From CAHJXG01 sp964235485 (GTDB lineage: Bacteria > Pseudomonadota > Alphaproteobacteria > Acetobacterales > Acetobacteraceae): a DNA stretch of 64,000 nt. The stretch is taken from the NCBI GenBank assembly GCA_964235485.1, contig CAXSAZ010000009.1, positions 1 through 64,000 of the forward strand. The letters run 5' to 3'. Below, piece by piece: positions 19,705 to 28,443 of the stretch. How positions within the stretch are numbered: position 1 is the first letter of the stretch; each line of letters begins with the position of its first letter. A program made the translations under genes and the position numbers. The notes under the pieces are model-generated. The model did no database searches. It was not told where the DNA came from and worked only from the letters and a program-made list of their open reading frames with translations.

Positions 19705-19940
19705 CTGTGGTTCGGCCACACCCGCCAGCCGTGACGCGCGTCCGTCGTCGGCGGCCTGAACAGCGGCTTTGTCGGGCACAGCAGGTTGTCCTCGCGCATG
19801 ATCCGAACCACGCGCTTGTGGTTCACGCACCAGCCCTCGCGCCGCAGCAACGCGCCGATCCGGCGGTAGCCGTAATGGCGGTTCGCCAGAGCCAGGCGCT
19901 GGATGACATCGCGCAACGCCGTTTCTTCGCGCAATGGATC
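19705..19940 (-). pseudogene. IS3-family transposase (OrfB) fragment
   Basis: About 78 codons match the N-terminal helix-turn-helix region of IS3-type OrfB transposases: LREETALRDVIQRLALANRH, YGYRRIGALLRREGW and VRIMREDNLLCPTKPLF, ending near WRVWPN. The DDE catalytic core and the upstream OrfA are missing, so this is an inactive scrap. The rest of the gap between 19497 and the SNF2 gene at 20083 holds no gene; a short GTGCGC/GCGCAC hairpin lies at 19603-19620. Confidence 0.75.
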
Positions 19941-20082
19941 GCTGCAGGTCCAAGCTCGGGGGTAGGCGGCCCTCCTCGAACCGGCTCGGCATGTCAGGAC
20001 CGTGCTGCCAGACCCGGCGTGGCGGCAAGCGGCGTCTTGGTATAGGCATCCCAGCCGAGCCGCAGGTAACCTGATCCGCCCC

Positions 20083-23000
20083 ATGACCGCCATTCGCCAA
20101 CTCCCATCCGAAGCCGACCTTTGGCACCGCTACGCACGCCTGCCTGCCGGTGCCAAGCAGGTTCTGCGCCTCAAGAGCCTGGTGTTCCTGCCCACCAACA
20201 AGACGGCGTTCCTGGACTGCCTGGCCCGGTCCGGGCTGCGCGCGCCCGACGGCAAGGCGTGGTCGTCCCGTTCCGTCAACGTTGTTCTCGAAGAACTGCT
20301 GAACCAGAACCTGCTGACCGAGGACCTGGCCTGTCCTCCAGCGCTGCTGCATCCCGTGGCGGTCGATGCCGCCGCGGCGGCGGACGGCGAGCTGCTGTTT
20401 GCCGCGGTCCGCCGGGCATTCCCGGCGCGGCGCAGCATGTCCTACTACTCGTCTGGCGAGCAGCTCGACTGCGACGCGGTGCGACGCCTGATCCGCCTGG
20501 CGATCTACGCGAACGATGCAGGCGGGTTCAGCACCAACTGGGACCTCCACGACAAGAAGTGCGGGGCGTCGCGTGCGGCCGACCTGTTGGGCCTGCTGTT
20601 CGCAGCGGTGCCGCTGGCGCCCGGCTGGCTGGCCAGCCGCCATCCCGTGCTCCAGCTTGCCCTGTTCGATGCCAAGCTGTCCGCCTTTCTGCGCACCGGC
20701 GTGCCCGGCCCCGACCTGCCGACGCTGCTCGACCATTACCGGGCGCAGCAGGGCAAGGAGGGTTTCGCCGCCGTCCGGCCGGCGCTGCTGCTGTTCGACC
20801 TGCTCGCCGGCAAGCTGGACGACGTGCAACGCGGGATCGCGGCGGTCGAGGACCCTGTCGGCATCACCCGACACACCCTTGAGGGCGCGGTCGCGTTCCT
20901 CCAAGGCCGCAACGAGGCGGCGCTGCAGCATTACCGGGACGCGCTGAAGCTGCACCGGAAGCAGGCCGGCAAGCGCAAGGTGTTCCTGGACGGGGTGCAC
21001 GGCCTGTTCTTCCTCATGGCCCTGCTGCGCGCGGGCAATGCTGCGCTGCAGGCGGAGGCGCAGGCCGGAATCGACGCGGCCTTGTCCGCCCCGTCCGCCT
21101 ATGCCGGCGGGTTCCGGGCGATGCAGGCCCTGCTGTGGCTGGCGCAGGGCGTCGAGCCGAAGGCGCGTGCGCTCGTGGAACAGTTGCGTGCGGCGATGCC
21201 GGCGGAGCTGCTGTCGGCGGCCTGCGTGGCGCTGGCGGAGCACGCCGTGGACGCCGACCTCACGCACGCGCACCAGGCCGACCTCGAAAGCCGCTTCGAG
21301 CAGATGAAAGCCGTCCTGCCGCTGCTTGCCCGGATCTATGCCGAGATCCTGGCGGGCGTGTCGGTGTCGCCCGGTTCCTGCAATGCCTATCTGGCCGAAG
21401 CCGGCCCGGGCATGGAGGTCGTGTTCACGCGGATCATCCAGATGCGCCAACCCTGGGAGCGCGCGCTGGAAAGCCTGGACGCCTTTCTCGGCGCTGGAAC
21501 GTCGAAGGCTGTTCCCGGGTCAGCGCCGCGCAAGGCCAAGCGCCTGGCGTGGTTCCTGGACCCAAACACGCAGGCGGTCGAAGTGGCCGAGCAGTCGGCC
21601 AAGGGCCGGGACGGCTGGACCGACGGCCGCCCGGTCGCGATGAAGCGCTTGCATGAGCGGGACCCGCGGCTCGACTACCTGACGGAGCAGGACCGCACGG
21701 CGCTGCGCTCGATCCGCAAGGAAACGTCGGGCTGGTACGGGGACGAGAGCTACCACTTCGACACGCGGCGCACGGTCCCGGCCCTGGTCGGGCACCCCGC
21801 GGTGTTCGACGCCCACCACCGCTCGCGGCCCATCGAGCTGGTGCGCTATCCGCTGGAACTGGTCGTGACCGAGCGGCGCGGCGGCTACCACGTCGCCCTG
21901 TCGCACAGCGCGGCCGAGCCGACGGTGTTCCTGGAAGCCGAAACGCCGACGCGCTGCCGCGTGGTCGAATTCCCGGAGCGGATGCTGGCGGTGCAGGAAA
22001 TCCTGGGCCGGCGCGGACTGACCGTGCCGAACAGCGCGCGCGACCGGCTGGTCGCCCTCGTGCGCCGGGACAACCCGGCGCTGCCGGTCCGCGACGAGAT
22101 CGGGGCGACCGAGCAGGCGGCGCTGCCGGGGCAGCCCGCGCCTGTTGTGCGGCTGGTGCCGCACGGGGAGGGGTTGCGGCTCAGCCTGGTCGTGCATCCG
22201 TTCGGCGCCGAGGGACCGGCCTATGTCGCCGGGCTGGGCGGCCGGTCGGCGCTGGCGAGCGTCGCGGGCCAGCAGCTCCGGGCCAACCGCGACCTGGCCG
22301 CCGAGTTGGCGGAGCGGGCCGCCCTGGTCGAAGCCTGCCCGACGCTGCGCGACCGCGCCGGCGCGGTCGCGCACGAGGCGGAGATCGACGACCTGGAAGG
22401 CTGCCTCGATTTGCTGCTGGAATTGCAGGCCTACCCCGGCCGGGTCTCGGTCGAGTGGCCGGAAGGGCAGAAGCTCCGGGTCAGCCCGCTCACGCCCGAC
22501 AAGCTGCGGCTGCGGGTCAAGCAGGACCGCGACTGGTTCAGCGTAGACGGCACGGTCGCGGTGGATGAGGACCAGGTGCTCGACATGCGCTTCCTGCTCG
22601 ACCGCCTGGGCCGCGCCCAGGGCCGGTTCGTGCCGCTGGACGACGGCCGCTTCGTGGCCCTGACCCGGCAGATGCAGGCGCAGTTGGGCCGCCTCGCCGC
22701 CGTGTCGGAGCCGCACCGGGCCGGGCGACGGGTGCACGCCCTCGGCGCGCCGGCGCTGGACGCGGTGCTGGAGGAGGCCGGCGAGGTCAGTGCGGACGCG
22801 GCCTGGACCCGGCATGTGTCCCGCATCCGCGCGGCGGAGGGCTGGACGCCGAAGCTGCCGCCCACCTTGCAGGCGGAGCTGCGCGATTACCAGGTGGAGG
22901 GCTTCACGTGGATGTCCCGCCTGGCGCGCTGGGGGGCGGGCGCCTGCCTCGCCGACGACATGGGCCTGGGCAAGACGGTGCAGGCCATTGCCGTGATGCT

Positions 23001-24249
23001 GGACCATGCGGAGGCGGGACCCTGCCTCGTGGTGGCGCCGACCTCGGTGTGCCCGAACTGGCAGGCGGAGATCGCGCGCTTCGCGCCGACGCTCGCGACC
23101 CACCGGCTGTCCGCGGCCGGCGACCGCGCGGCGCTGGTTGCGGGCCTCGGTCCGCGCGACGTGCTGGTGTGCAGCTACGGCCTGCTGCACGGGGAGGCCG
23201 AGCTTTTGGGCGGGCGGGCCTGGCAGATGGCGGTGCTGGATGAGGCGCAGGCGATCAAGAACGCAGACAGCAAACGGGCGCAGGCCAGCCAGGGGCTGCA
23301 GGCCGGGTTCCGCCTGGCGTTGAGCGGCACGCCGGTGGAGAACGACCTCGATGAGCTGTGGAGCCTGTTCAACTTCGTGAACCCCGGCCTGCTCGGCTCG
23401 CGCGAGGGGTTCGGGAAACGCCTCGCCACGCCCATCGAGCGGGACCGCGACGTGCAGGCGCGGCAGGCGCTGCGCACCCTGATCCGGCCGTTCCTGCTGC
23501 GCCGGACCAAGGCAGCCGTGCTGAGCGAGCTGCCGCCGCGCACCGAGCAGACGGTGCAGGTCGAGATGGGCGGGGCGGGGCGCGCCTTCTACGAGGCGAT
23601 GCGGCAGCGGGCCTTGGAGAACATCGCCGCGCTCGACGCGCCCACGGGCAAGCGCAAGATCCACATCCTGGCCGAGATCACCCGGCTGCGCCGGGCCTGC
23701 TGTAGCCCGGCGCTGATCGACCCCGCCGCCGGGGTGCCGAGCGGCAAGCTGGATGCCTTTCTCGACCTGGTGGACGACCTGGTGCGCAACCGGCACCGGG
23801 CGCTGGTGTTCAGCCAGTTCGTCGGCCACCTCGGGCTGATGCGGGCGGCGCTGGATGCGCGCGGCGTCCGCTACGAGTACTTGGACGGCAGCACGCCCTC
23901 GGCCGAGCGCGAGCGCCGGGTGGCGGCGTTCCAGGCGGGCGGAGCGGAGCTGTTCCTGATCAGCCTGCGCGCCGGCGGCACCGGGCTGAACCTGACGGCG
24001 GCGGATTACGTGGTGCATCTCGACCCCTGGTGGAACCCGGCGGTCGAGGACCAGGCGTCGGACCGGGCGCACCGCATCGGCCAGGAGCGGCCGGTGACGA
24101 TCTACCGCCTCATCATGCAGGACAGCATCGAGGAGCGGATCGTGCGCCTGCACCGCGACAAGCGCGACCTGGCGTCCGACCTGCTGGAAGGGACGGAAAC
24201 CAGCGCCCGCTTGAGCGAGGAGGAACTGCTCGACCTGATCCGCGCTTGA
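20083..24249 (+). CDS. SNF2/Rad54-family DEAD-like ATPase (helicase)
   Basis: A 1388-residue protein with a C-terminal SNF2 motor. Walker A is DDMGLGKTVQ (K964), the DEAH-box equivalent is LDEAQAIKN (D1053), SGTPVENDLDELWSLFNFV is motif III, and FLISLRAGGTGLNLTAADYV plus DRAHRIGQERPVTIYRL are motifs V and VI. Such motors translocate on DNA using ATP and strip or remodel bound proteins. The first 900 or so residues are helical and Ala/Leu-rich, with no domain I recognise and no zinc-finger cysteines. The ATG at 20083 was preferred to the upstream frame at 20002, whose translation overlaps the IS3 boundary region. It is convergent with the next gene and appears monocistronic. Confidence 0.9.
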   Translation: MTAIRQLPSEADLWHRYARLPAGAKQVLRLKSLVFLPTNKTAFLDCLARSGLRAPDGKAWSSRSVNVVLEELLNQNLLTEDLACPPALLHPVAVDAAAAADGELLFAAVRRAFPARRSMSYYSSGEQLDCDAVRRLIRLAIYANDAGGFSTNWDLHDKKCGASRAADLLGLLFAAVPLAPGWLASRHPVLQLALFDAKLSAFLRTGVPGPDLPTLLDHYRAQQGKEGFAAVRPALLLFDLLAGKLDDVQRGIAAVEDPVGITRHTLEGAVAFLQGRNEAALQHYRDALKLHRKQAGKRKVFLDGVHGLFFLMALLRAGNAALQAEAQAGIDAALSAPSAYAGGFRAMQALLWLAQGVEPKARALVEQLRAAMPAELLSAACVALAEHAVDADLTHAHQADLESRFEQMKAVLPLLARIYAEILAGVSVSPGSCNAYLAEAGPGMEVVFTRIIQMRQPWERALESLDAFLGAGTSKAVPGSAPRKAKRLAWFLDPNTQAVEVAEQSAKGRDGWTDGRPVAMKRLHERDPRLDYLTEQDRTALRSIRKETSGWYGDESYHFDTRRTVPALVGHPAVFDAHHRSRPIELVRYPLELVVTERRGGYHVALSHSAAEPTVFLEAETPTRCRVVEFPERMLAVQEILGRRGLTVPNSARDRLVALVRRDNPALPVRDEIGATEQAALPGQPAPVVRLVPHGEGLRLSLVVHPFGAEGPAYVAGLGGRSALASVAGQQLRANRDLAAELAERAALVEACPTLRDRAGAVAHEAEIDDLEGCLDLLLELQAYPGRVSVEWPEGQKLRVSPLTPDKLRLRVKQDRDWFSVDGTVAVDEDQVLDMRFLLDRLGRAQGRFVPLDDGRFVALTRQMQAQLGRLAAVSEPHRAGRRVHALGAPALDAVLEEAGEVSADAAWTRHVSRIRAAEGWTPKLPPTLQAELRDYQVEGFTWMSRLARWGAGACLADDMGLGKTVQAIAVMLDHAEAGPCLVVAPTSVCPNWQAEIARFAPTLATHRLSAAGDRAALVAGLGPRDVLVCSYGLLHGEAELLGGRAWQMAVLDEAQAIKNADSKRAQASQGLQAGFRLALSGTPVENDLDELWSLFNFVNPGLLGSREGFGKRLATPIERDRDVQARQALRTLIRPFLLRRTKAAVLSELPPRTEQTVQVEMGGAGRAFYEAMRQRALENIAALDAPTGKRKIHILAEITRLRRACCSPALIDPAAGVPSGKLDAFLDLVDDLVRNRHRALVFSQFVGHLGLMRAALDARGVRYEYLDGSTPSAERERRVAAFQAGGAELFLISLRAGGTGLNLTAADYVVHLDPWWNPAVEDQASDRAHRIGQERPVTIYRLIMQDSIEERIVRLHRDKRDLASDLLEGTETSARLSEEELLDLIRA

Positions 24250-24292
24250 GCGCGCCGCTCCGATCCGCATGGAATGAGGTCGCGACCTGGGT

Positions 24293-24820
24293 TCAAGGCC
24301 GGGTGTCCTCGATCAGCTCGAGGTCGAGGACACCCTTCTTGCCCCAGCCCGCGGCGCCGGCGGGCACCTCCGGCCGGAAACGCTCGTAGAGGCGGAAGCC
24401 GATCCGGTTCAGCTCCGCGGGCGGCAGGGAGTCTGCCAACGCTTCCATCGCCTTGCGCACGGCCGGCAGGTGCTCGCCGAACGCCTTCTCCACATAGGCG
24501 CGGGCCGGACGCGGGGACGCCGGCTTGTCGTGGTCGAGCGCGTATGCGCGGCCGTTCCGCTCGGCCACGGGCAGGTCGCGGCCGAGCAGGTGCACGGTCT
24601 GCCGCGGAACAGGCTTCGCCGCGTCCCGCACGCCGCCGTCCTCATGCTTCTCCTCCAGCCCGATTGCGCGGGCCTTGGCCCGGGCGCTCGACCCGGCGAC
24701 GGCGCGGCCCAGCGTGATCGCCGCGTCCGCGTCATGCCCCAGGCGCTCGGCCACGATTGCCGCCCACAGTGTCAGCACCGGGGCACGGTTGACCTGGATC
24801 ACGCCGCCCTTCTCCGTCAT
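24293..24820 (-). CDS. Uncharacterised soluble protein
   Basis: A 175-residue protein I do not recognise. It begins MTEKGGVIQVNRAPVLTLWA, continues with a helix-rich part containing AERLGHDADAAITLGRAVAG (resembling a small helical DNA- or protein-binding unit) and ends with LNRIGFRLYERFRPEVPAGA. There is no signal peptide or membrane segment. The ATG at 24820 was chosen because GGAGA lies eight bases upstream and the longer frame (to 24853) adds eleven unlikely residues. Codon use matches its neighbours, so it looks like a real, conserved gene. It is convergent with the SNF2 gene and 175 bases downstream of the hybrid kinase on the same strand. Confidence 0.7.
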   Translation of the reverse strand: MTEKGGVIQVNRAPVLTLWAAIVAERLGHDADAAITLGRAVAGSSARAKARAIGLEEKHEDGGVRDAAKPVPRQTVHLLGRDLPVAERNGRAYALDHDKPASPRPARAYVEKAFGEHLPAVRKAMEALADSLPPAELNRIGFRLYERFRPEVPAGAAGWGKKGVLDLELIEDTRP

Positions 24821-24995
24821 TCGCTCGTCTCCGCTCGTTTCAGCCCTCTGCACAACGCCGGCGACGGTGTTCCAGTGCCAAACGGCATGTCGGGCGAGCG
24901 TGGGTCTTTCCTGGCGCGCTGTTCCGCACCGTCTCCCCGTCCATCCTGCCGCGCCAATGCCCCGTCCTTCAGCCGTGGCCCAAGCTGCAAGCTGC

Positions 24996-27056
24996 TTAGC
25001 CCCCGGCGATCAGCTCCTTGATCCTGCTGGCCAGCGCCTCCATCGCGAACGGCTTGGTCAGCACGTGCATCCCGGGGTCCAGGTGGCCGTTGCCGATCAC
25101 CGCGTTCTCGGCGTAGCCGGTGATGAACAGCACTCTGAGGCCGGGCCGGCGCTCCCGCGCCGCGTCGGCCAGTTGCCGGCCGTTCAGGCCGTTGGGCAGC
25201 CCCACATCCGTGACCAGCAAGTCGATGCGAACGTCCGATTGCAGCACGCGCAGCCCGGCCGAACCGTCCGCCGCCTCGATGGCGGTGTAGCCGAGGTCCT
25301 CCAGCACCTCCGTGACCAGCATCCGCACCGTCGGCTCGTCATCCACCACCAGCACCGTCTCGTTCTGCCCGGCGCGCGGCGCCTCGGCCAGCTCGCCCGG
25401 CCCGTCCGCTTCCTGCGCTTCGCCGTGATGGCGGGGCAAGTAAAGGCAGACTATCGTGCCTTGGCCCAACTCGGAATAGATGCGCGCCTGGCCCCCGGAC
25501 TGCCGCGCGAAGCCGTACACCATCGAAAGGCCCAGCCCCGTGCCCATGCCGATCGGCTTGGTGGTGAAGAACGGGTCGAACGCGCGCGCGATCACCCCGG
25601 GCGTCATGCCTGACCCGGTGTCGCTGACGCACAGCGATACATACTGCCCGGGCGCCAGGTCGCGCGCGGAAGCGCCACGCGCGTCAAGCCAGCGGTTGGC
25701 CGTTTCAACCGTCAGCCGCCCGCCGTCCGGCATGGCGTCGCGGGCGTTGATGCACAGGTTCAGCAGCGCGTTCTCCAACTGGTTCGGGTCCACCAGCGTC
25801 GTCCACGGCCCGGCCGTGCCCGCCACCTCGACCGCAACCGCCGGCCCCACCGTGCGGCGGATCAGATCCTCCATGCCGGCGACCAAGCGGTTGGCGTTGA
25901 TCGGCTTGGGGTCGAGCGTTTGCCGGCGCGAAAAGGCGAGCAGCCGGTGGGTCAGCGCCGCCGCCCGCTTGGCCGCGCCCTGGGCCGCGGCGAGGTAGCG
26001 CTCCAGGTCGCCGATCCGCCCCTGCGCCACCCGGGCCTGCAGCAGCTCCAGGCTGCCCGAGATGCCGGCGAGCAGGTTGTTGAAGTCATGCGCCAGCCCC
26101 CCCGTGAGCTGGCCCACCGCTTCCATCTTCTGGCTTTGGCGCAGCGCCTCCTGCGCCTGCGCGAGCTCGGCGGCGCGTTCCTTCTCGGCGGTGACGTCGC
26201 GCCCCGTGGCATAGGTCATGTCGCCCGCCGGCGCCGCCGTCCACGAGATCCAGCGGATGGAGCCGTCCTTGTGCCGGTAACGGTTCTCGATTCTGGGCCG
26301 TCCCCCCGCGGCCGCCAGCTTGTAGGCGTCCGTCGTTTCGCGGTGGTCGTCGGGGATGACGAACTCGTTGACGTGGCGGCCGACGATCTCCTCGGGCGCA
26401 TAGCCGAGGAGCGTCGTCCACGCCGGGTTCGCGCGCCGGAACACCCCGTCGAAGCCGATGACGAGCATGAGGTCGGGCGAGGTTTCCCACATGCGGTCGC
26501 GCTCGCGGGTCCGCTCCTCGACCTGCCGCTCCAGCGTCTCGTTCAGCTCGCGCAAGGCGCCTTCCGCGCGCCGGGCCGCGCTGATGTCGCGCGACACGGA
26601 CAGCAGCCTCTCCGGCCGGCCATCCGCGCCCAGGATGGGCGTGACCTGCACGTCCCAGTACCGGGGCGTGCCCGCCATCGTGTTGGCCGCGCCCTGGAAG
26701 CGCCCGGTGCCGCCGGCCTTGGCGGCGTCCATCGCGGCCCTCGCCTCGATGTTGCCCCGGTCCTGCCAGAAGTCCGGCCAAGGGCAGCCGCGGATGGCGT
26801 TGAAATCGCTCACCTCCATCACGCGCTGGCCGCCTTCGCTCATGAACACGAGCCGGCCGTCGAGGTCGAGCACCTTGATGCAGTCGCCCGAGGAGGCCAG
26901 CACGCTTTGCAGGAACCCGGCATCCGCCCCGTATGCCGTTCCGGCCACCGGACGGGTGGCCCGCTGCTCGGCCTCCGCGAGCTGCTGGCGCAGCCGGGCG
27001 ACCTCGGCCGAGAGCGCCTGTTCCCGTGCCGCCGGCCCGGTCCCGTCAGCGTCCAC
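24996..27056 (-). CDS. PAS-PAS hybrid sensor histidine kinase with receiver
   Basis: A 686-residue soluble hybrid kinase. It has an N-terminal coiled coil, PAS domain 1 (about 45-165), PAS domain 2 (about 190-300, with IENRYRHKDGSIRWISW), a HisKA-type dimerisation domain with H323 in GGLAHDFNNLLAGI, HATPase_c with INARDAMPDGG, SDTGSGM and GTGLGLSMVYGF, and a receiver with D617 (VTDVGLPNG) and Lys in LTKPFA. The GGLAHDFNN context is typical of kinases that often work without a DNA-binding partner or sense redox or light cofactors. The start is a GTG at 27056, weakly supported. Its 5' end overlaps the ParD-like remnant by eleven bases. No regulator gene is adjacent. Confidence 0.9.
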   Translation of the reverse strand: MDADGTGPAAREQALSAEVARLRQQLAEAEQRATRPVAGTAYGADAGFLQSVLASSGDCIKVLDLDGRLVFMSEGGQRVMEVSDFNAIRGCPWPDFWQDRGNIEARAAMDAAKAGGTGRFQGAANTMAGTPRYWDVQVTPILGADGRPERLLSVSRDISAARRAEGALRELNETLERQVEERTRERDRMWETSPDLMLVIGFDGVFRRANPAWTTLLGYAPEEIVGRHVNEFVIPDDHRETTDAYKLAAAGGRPRIENRYRHKDGSIRWISWTAAPAGDMTYATGRDVTAEKERAAELAQAQEALRQSQKMEAVGQLTGGLAHDFNNLLAGISGSLELLQARVAQGRIGDLERYLAAAQGAAKRAAALTHRLLAFSRRQTLDPKPINANRLVAGMEDLIRRTVGPAVAVEVAGTAGPWTTLVDPNQLENALLNLCINARDAMPDGGRLTVETANRWLDARGASARDLAPGQYVSLCVSDTGSGMTPGVIARAFDPFFTTKPIGMGTGLGLSMVYGFARQSGGQARIYSELGQGTIVCLYLPRHHGEAQEADGPGELAEAPRAGQNETVLVVDDEPTVRMLVTEVLEDLGYTAIEAADGSAGLRVLQSDVRIDLLVTDVGLPNGLNGRQLADAARERRPGLRVLFITGYAENAVIGNGHLDPGMHVLTKPFAMEALASRIKELIAGG

Positions 27057-27213
27057 CGGGGGCCGTCTTCCACGGTGCGCCGATCCGGGGCGGCGCCGGC
27101 GCTGGGCGCTCCTTTTCGTCCAGCAGGCGCAAGCTGGTTCGCACGGCCTGCGCCGCGATGAAGGCCATCAACTCAGGGGTGAGGGACACATTCAGGGATG
27201 CGCGCCTGATCAT
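27046..27213 (-). pseudogene. ParD-like antitoxin remnant
   Basis: A 55-residue frame that begins MIRRASLNVSLTPELMAFIA, which matches the ribbon-helix-helix N-terminus of ParD antitoxins, and then jumps directly to VRTSLRLLDEKERP, which matches the second helix and tail. The roughly dozen residues normally between (the GRY-x-SASE segment) are absent, so an in-frame deletion has removed the turn of the fold. No ParE toxin follows; the tail runs into the start of the hybrid kinase. It is best read as a decayed antitoxin, though a shortened working DNA-binding peptide is not excluded. Confidence 0.5.
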
Positions 27214-27547
27214 GCCGCTTATCTCGCATGACCCGCAGGCGAGTGGCAACCTGTGGCACAGAATGCCGGCTGTCGGTGGTTGTGCCCGCTGCCGTCAATG
27301 GCCCACGGGCCGACCTACGAACGCGAGCTTGGCGGCAGTTCGCACCGCCCGGCGCCTTCCGAGCCGCCCGGTGTCGTCCTTGTTCGCGGACCCGCCCAAT
27401 GCCGCATTCCCCGAGAAATGGCTTTCGGCCATCTTACGGGGGAAGCCGGCGGCTTTCCTGCCCGTGCCCGCCACCCCATCTCGTTCGCCACGGCTGTGCT
27501 GCCCGTCCGGGGCAGCTCAGGACCGGCAACGCAGGAGGACACCGCCC

Positions 27548-28195
27548 ATGCCGTGGACGTGCCTCGACCCGGCCGCGCTTCTTCGGCAAGCGTCGCCTTT
27601 GACCCGCCACCCCTCTCCGCACGGTGCCGCAACTGCCCTGACGCGCCGGATGCTGCTGCTCCTGCTCGCCTTCCGCATCGCGCCGGCGCGGGCGCAAACG
27701 CCGGAGGACCTCCTGCGGCTGCTGCGCTCGCCCGGCTCGGTGGGTTTGCTGCGGCACGCCCGCGCGCCGGGCACCGGCGACCCGCCGGGCTTCCGGCCCG
27801 GCGACTGCGCCACGCAGCGCAACCTCGACGACGCCGGCCGGGAGCAGGCGCGCAGGATCGGCGCGCGGCTGCGCGAGGCGGGCGTGCGGGCGCGCGTGTT
27901 CAGCAGCGCGTGGTGCCGCACGCGCGAAACGGCGGAGCTGCTCGCCCTGGGACCCGTGGAGATCCTGCCGGCGCTCAACTCCTTCTTCGGCGATGGAAGC
28001 GAGGGGCCGGAGCAGACCGCGGCGGTGCGGCGCTTCCTGCGCTCGCACGGCCAGGAAGCGGTGATCCTGGTGACGCACCAAGTGAACGTCACCGCGTTGA
28101 CCGGGGTTTTTCCAGGCGACGGGGAGATGGTCGTGATGCGCCCCGGGCCGGACGGCCACGTCGTCGCCGGCCGCCTGGCGCTGGCACGGGCCTGA
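27548..28195 (+). CDS. Secreted histidine phosphatase (SixA/PGAM-like)
   Basis: A 215-residue histidine-phosphatase superfamily protein. The catalytic RHG-type motif is LLRHARAPG with the nucleophile His, the second His is in ILVTHQVNV, and SSAWCRTRETAELL holds the conserved Arg. An export signal is visible as LTRRMLLLLLAFRIAPARA. The ATG at 27548 has AGGAGG nine bases upstream, but a start at 27650 would give a compact signal peptide directly. Periplasmic members remove phosphate from small molecules or peptides; the substrate is unknown. It stands alone, with 248 bases of apparently empty DNA before the hyuB gene. Confidence 0.85.
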   Translation: MPWTCLDPAALLRQASPLTRHPSPHGAATALTRRMLLLLLAFRIAPARAQTPEDLLRLLRSPGSVGLLRHARAPGTGDPPGFRPGDCATQRNLDDAGREQARRIGARLREAGVRARVFSSAWCRTRETAELLALGPVEILPALNSFFGDGSEGPEQTAAVRRFLRSHGQEAVILVTHQVNVTALTGVFPGDGEMVVMRPGPDGHVVAGRLALARA

Positions 28196-28443
28196 TTGGA
28201 TGATGTCCGCTTCAGCCTCGTGAACGAACGTCGAAGCAAATGCTCCGAATTCGCGTTCAACGGCCTGGCCTGCCCGGAAGCGGGATGACGGTTCTGGGGC
28301 GCAAATGGCGCCAAAGTTGTTCGGCGTGAGCCTGCTTCCGTGCCGCCGGCCAAGGATGGCCAAGGCCAACCCCATGCAAGATCCCGCAACGCACCCCGCA
28401 TCGCGCCCTTCCACCTGGCGGCGGCCCGCGCGATAACCGCTTC

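Noticed and set aside
21520..24270. A 916-codon open frame antisense to the SNF2 gene
   Set aside because: It is a shadow of high-GC codon structure; its translation is Arg/Gln/His-rich and matches no family, while the plus strand encodes full SNF2 motifs.
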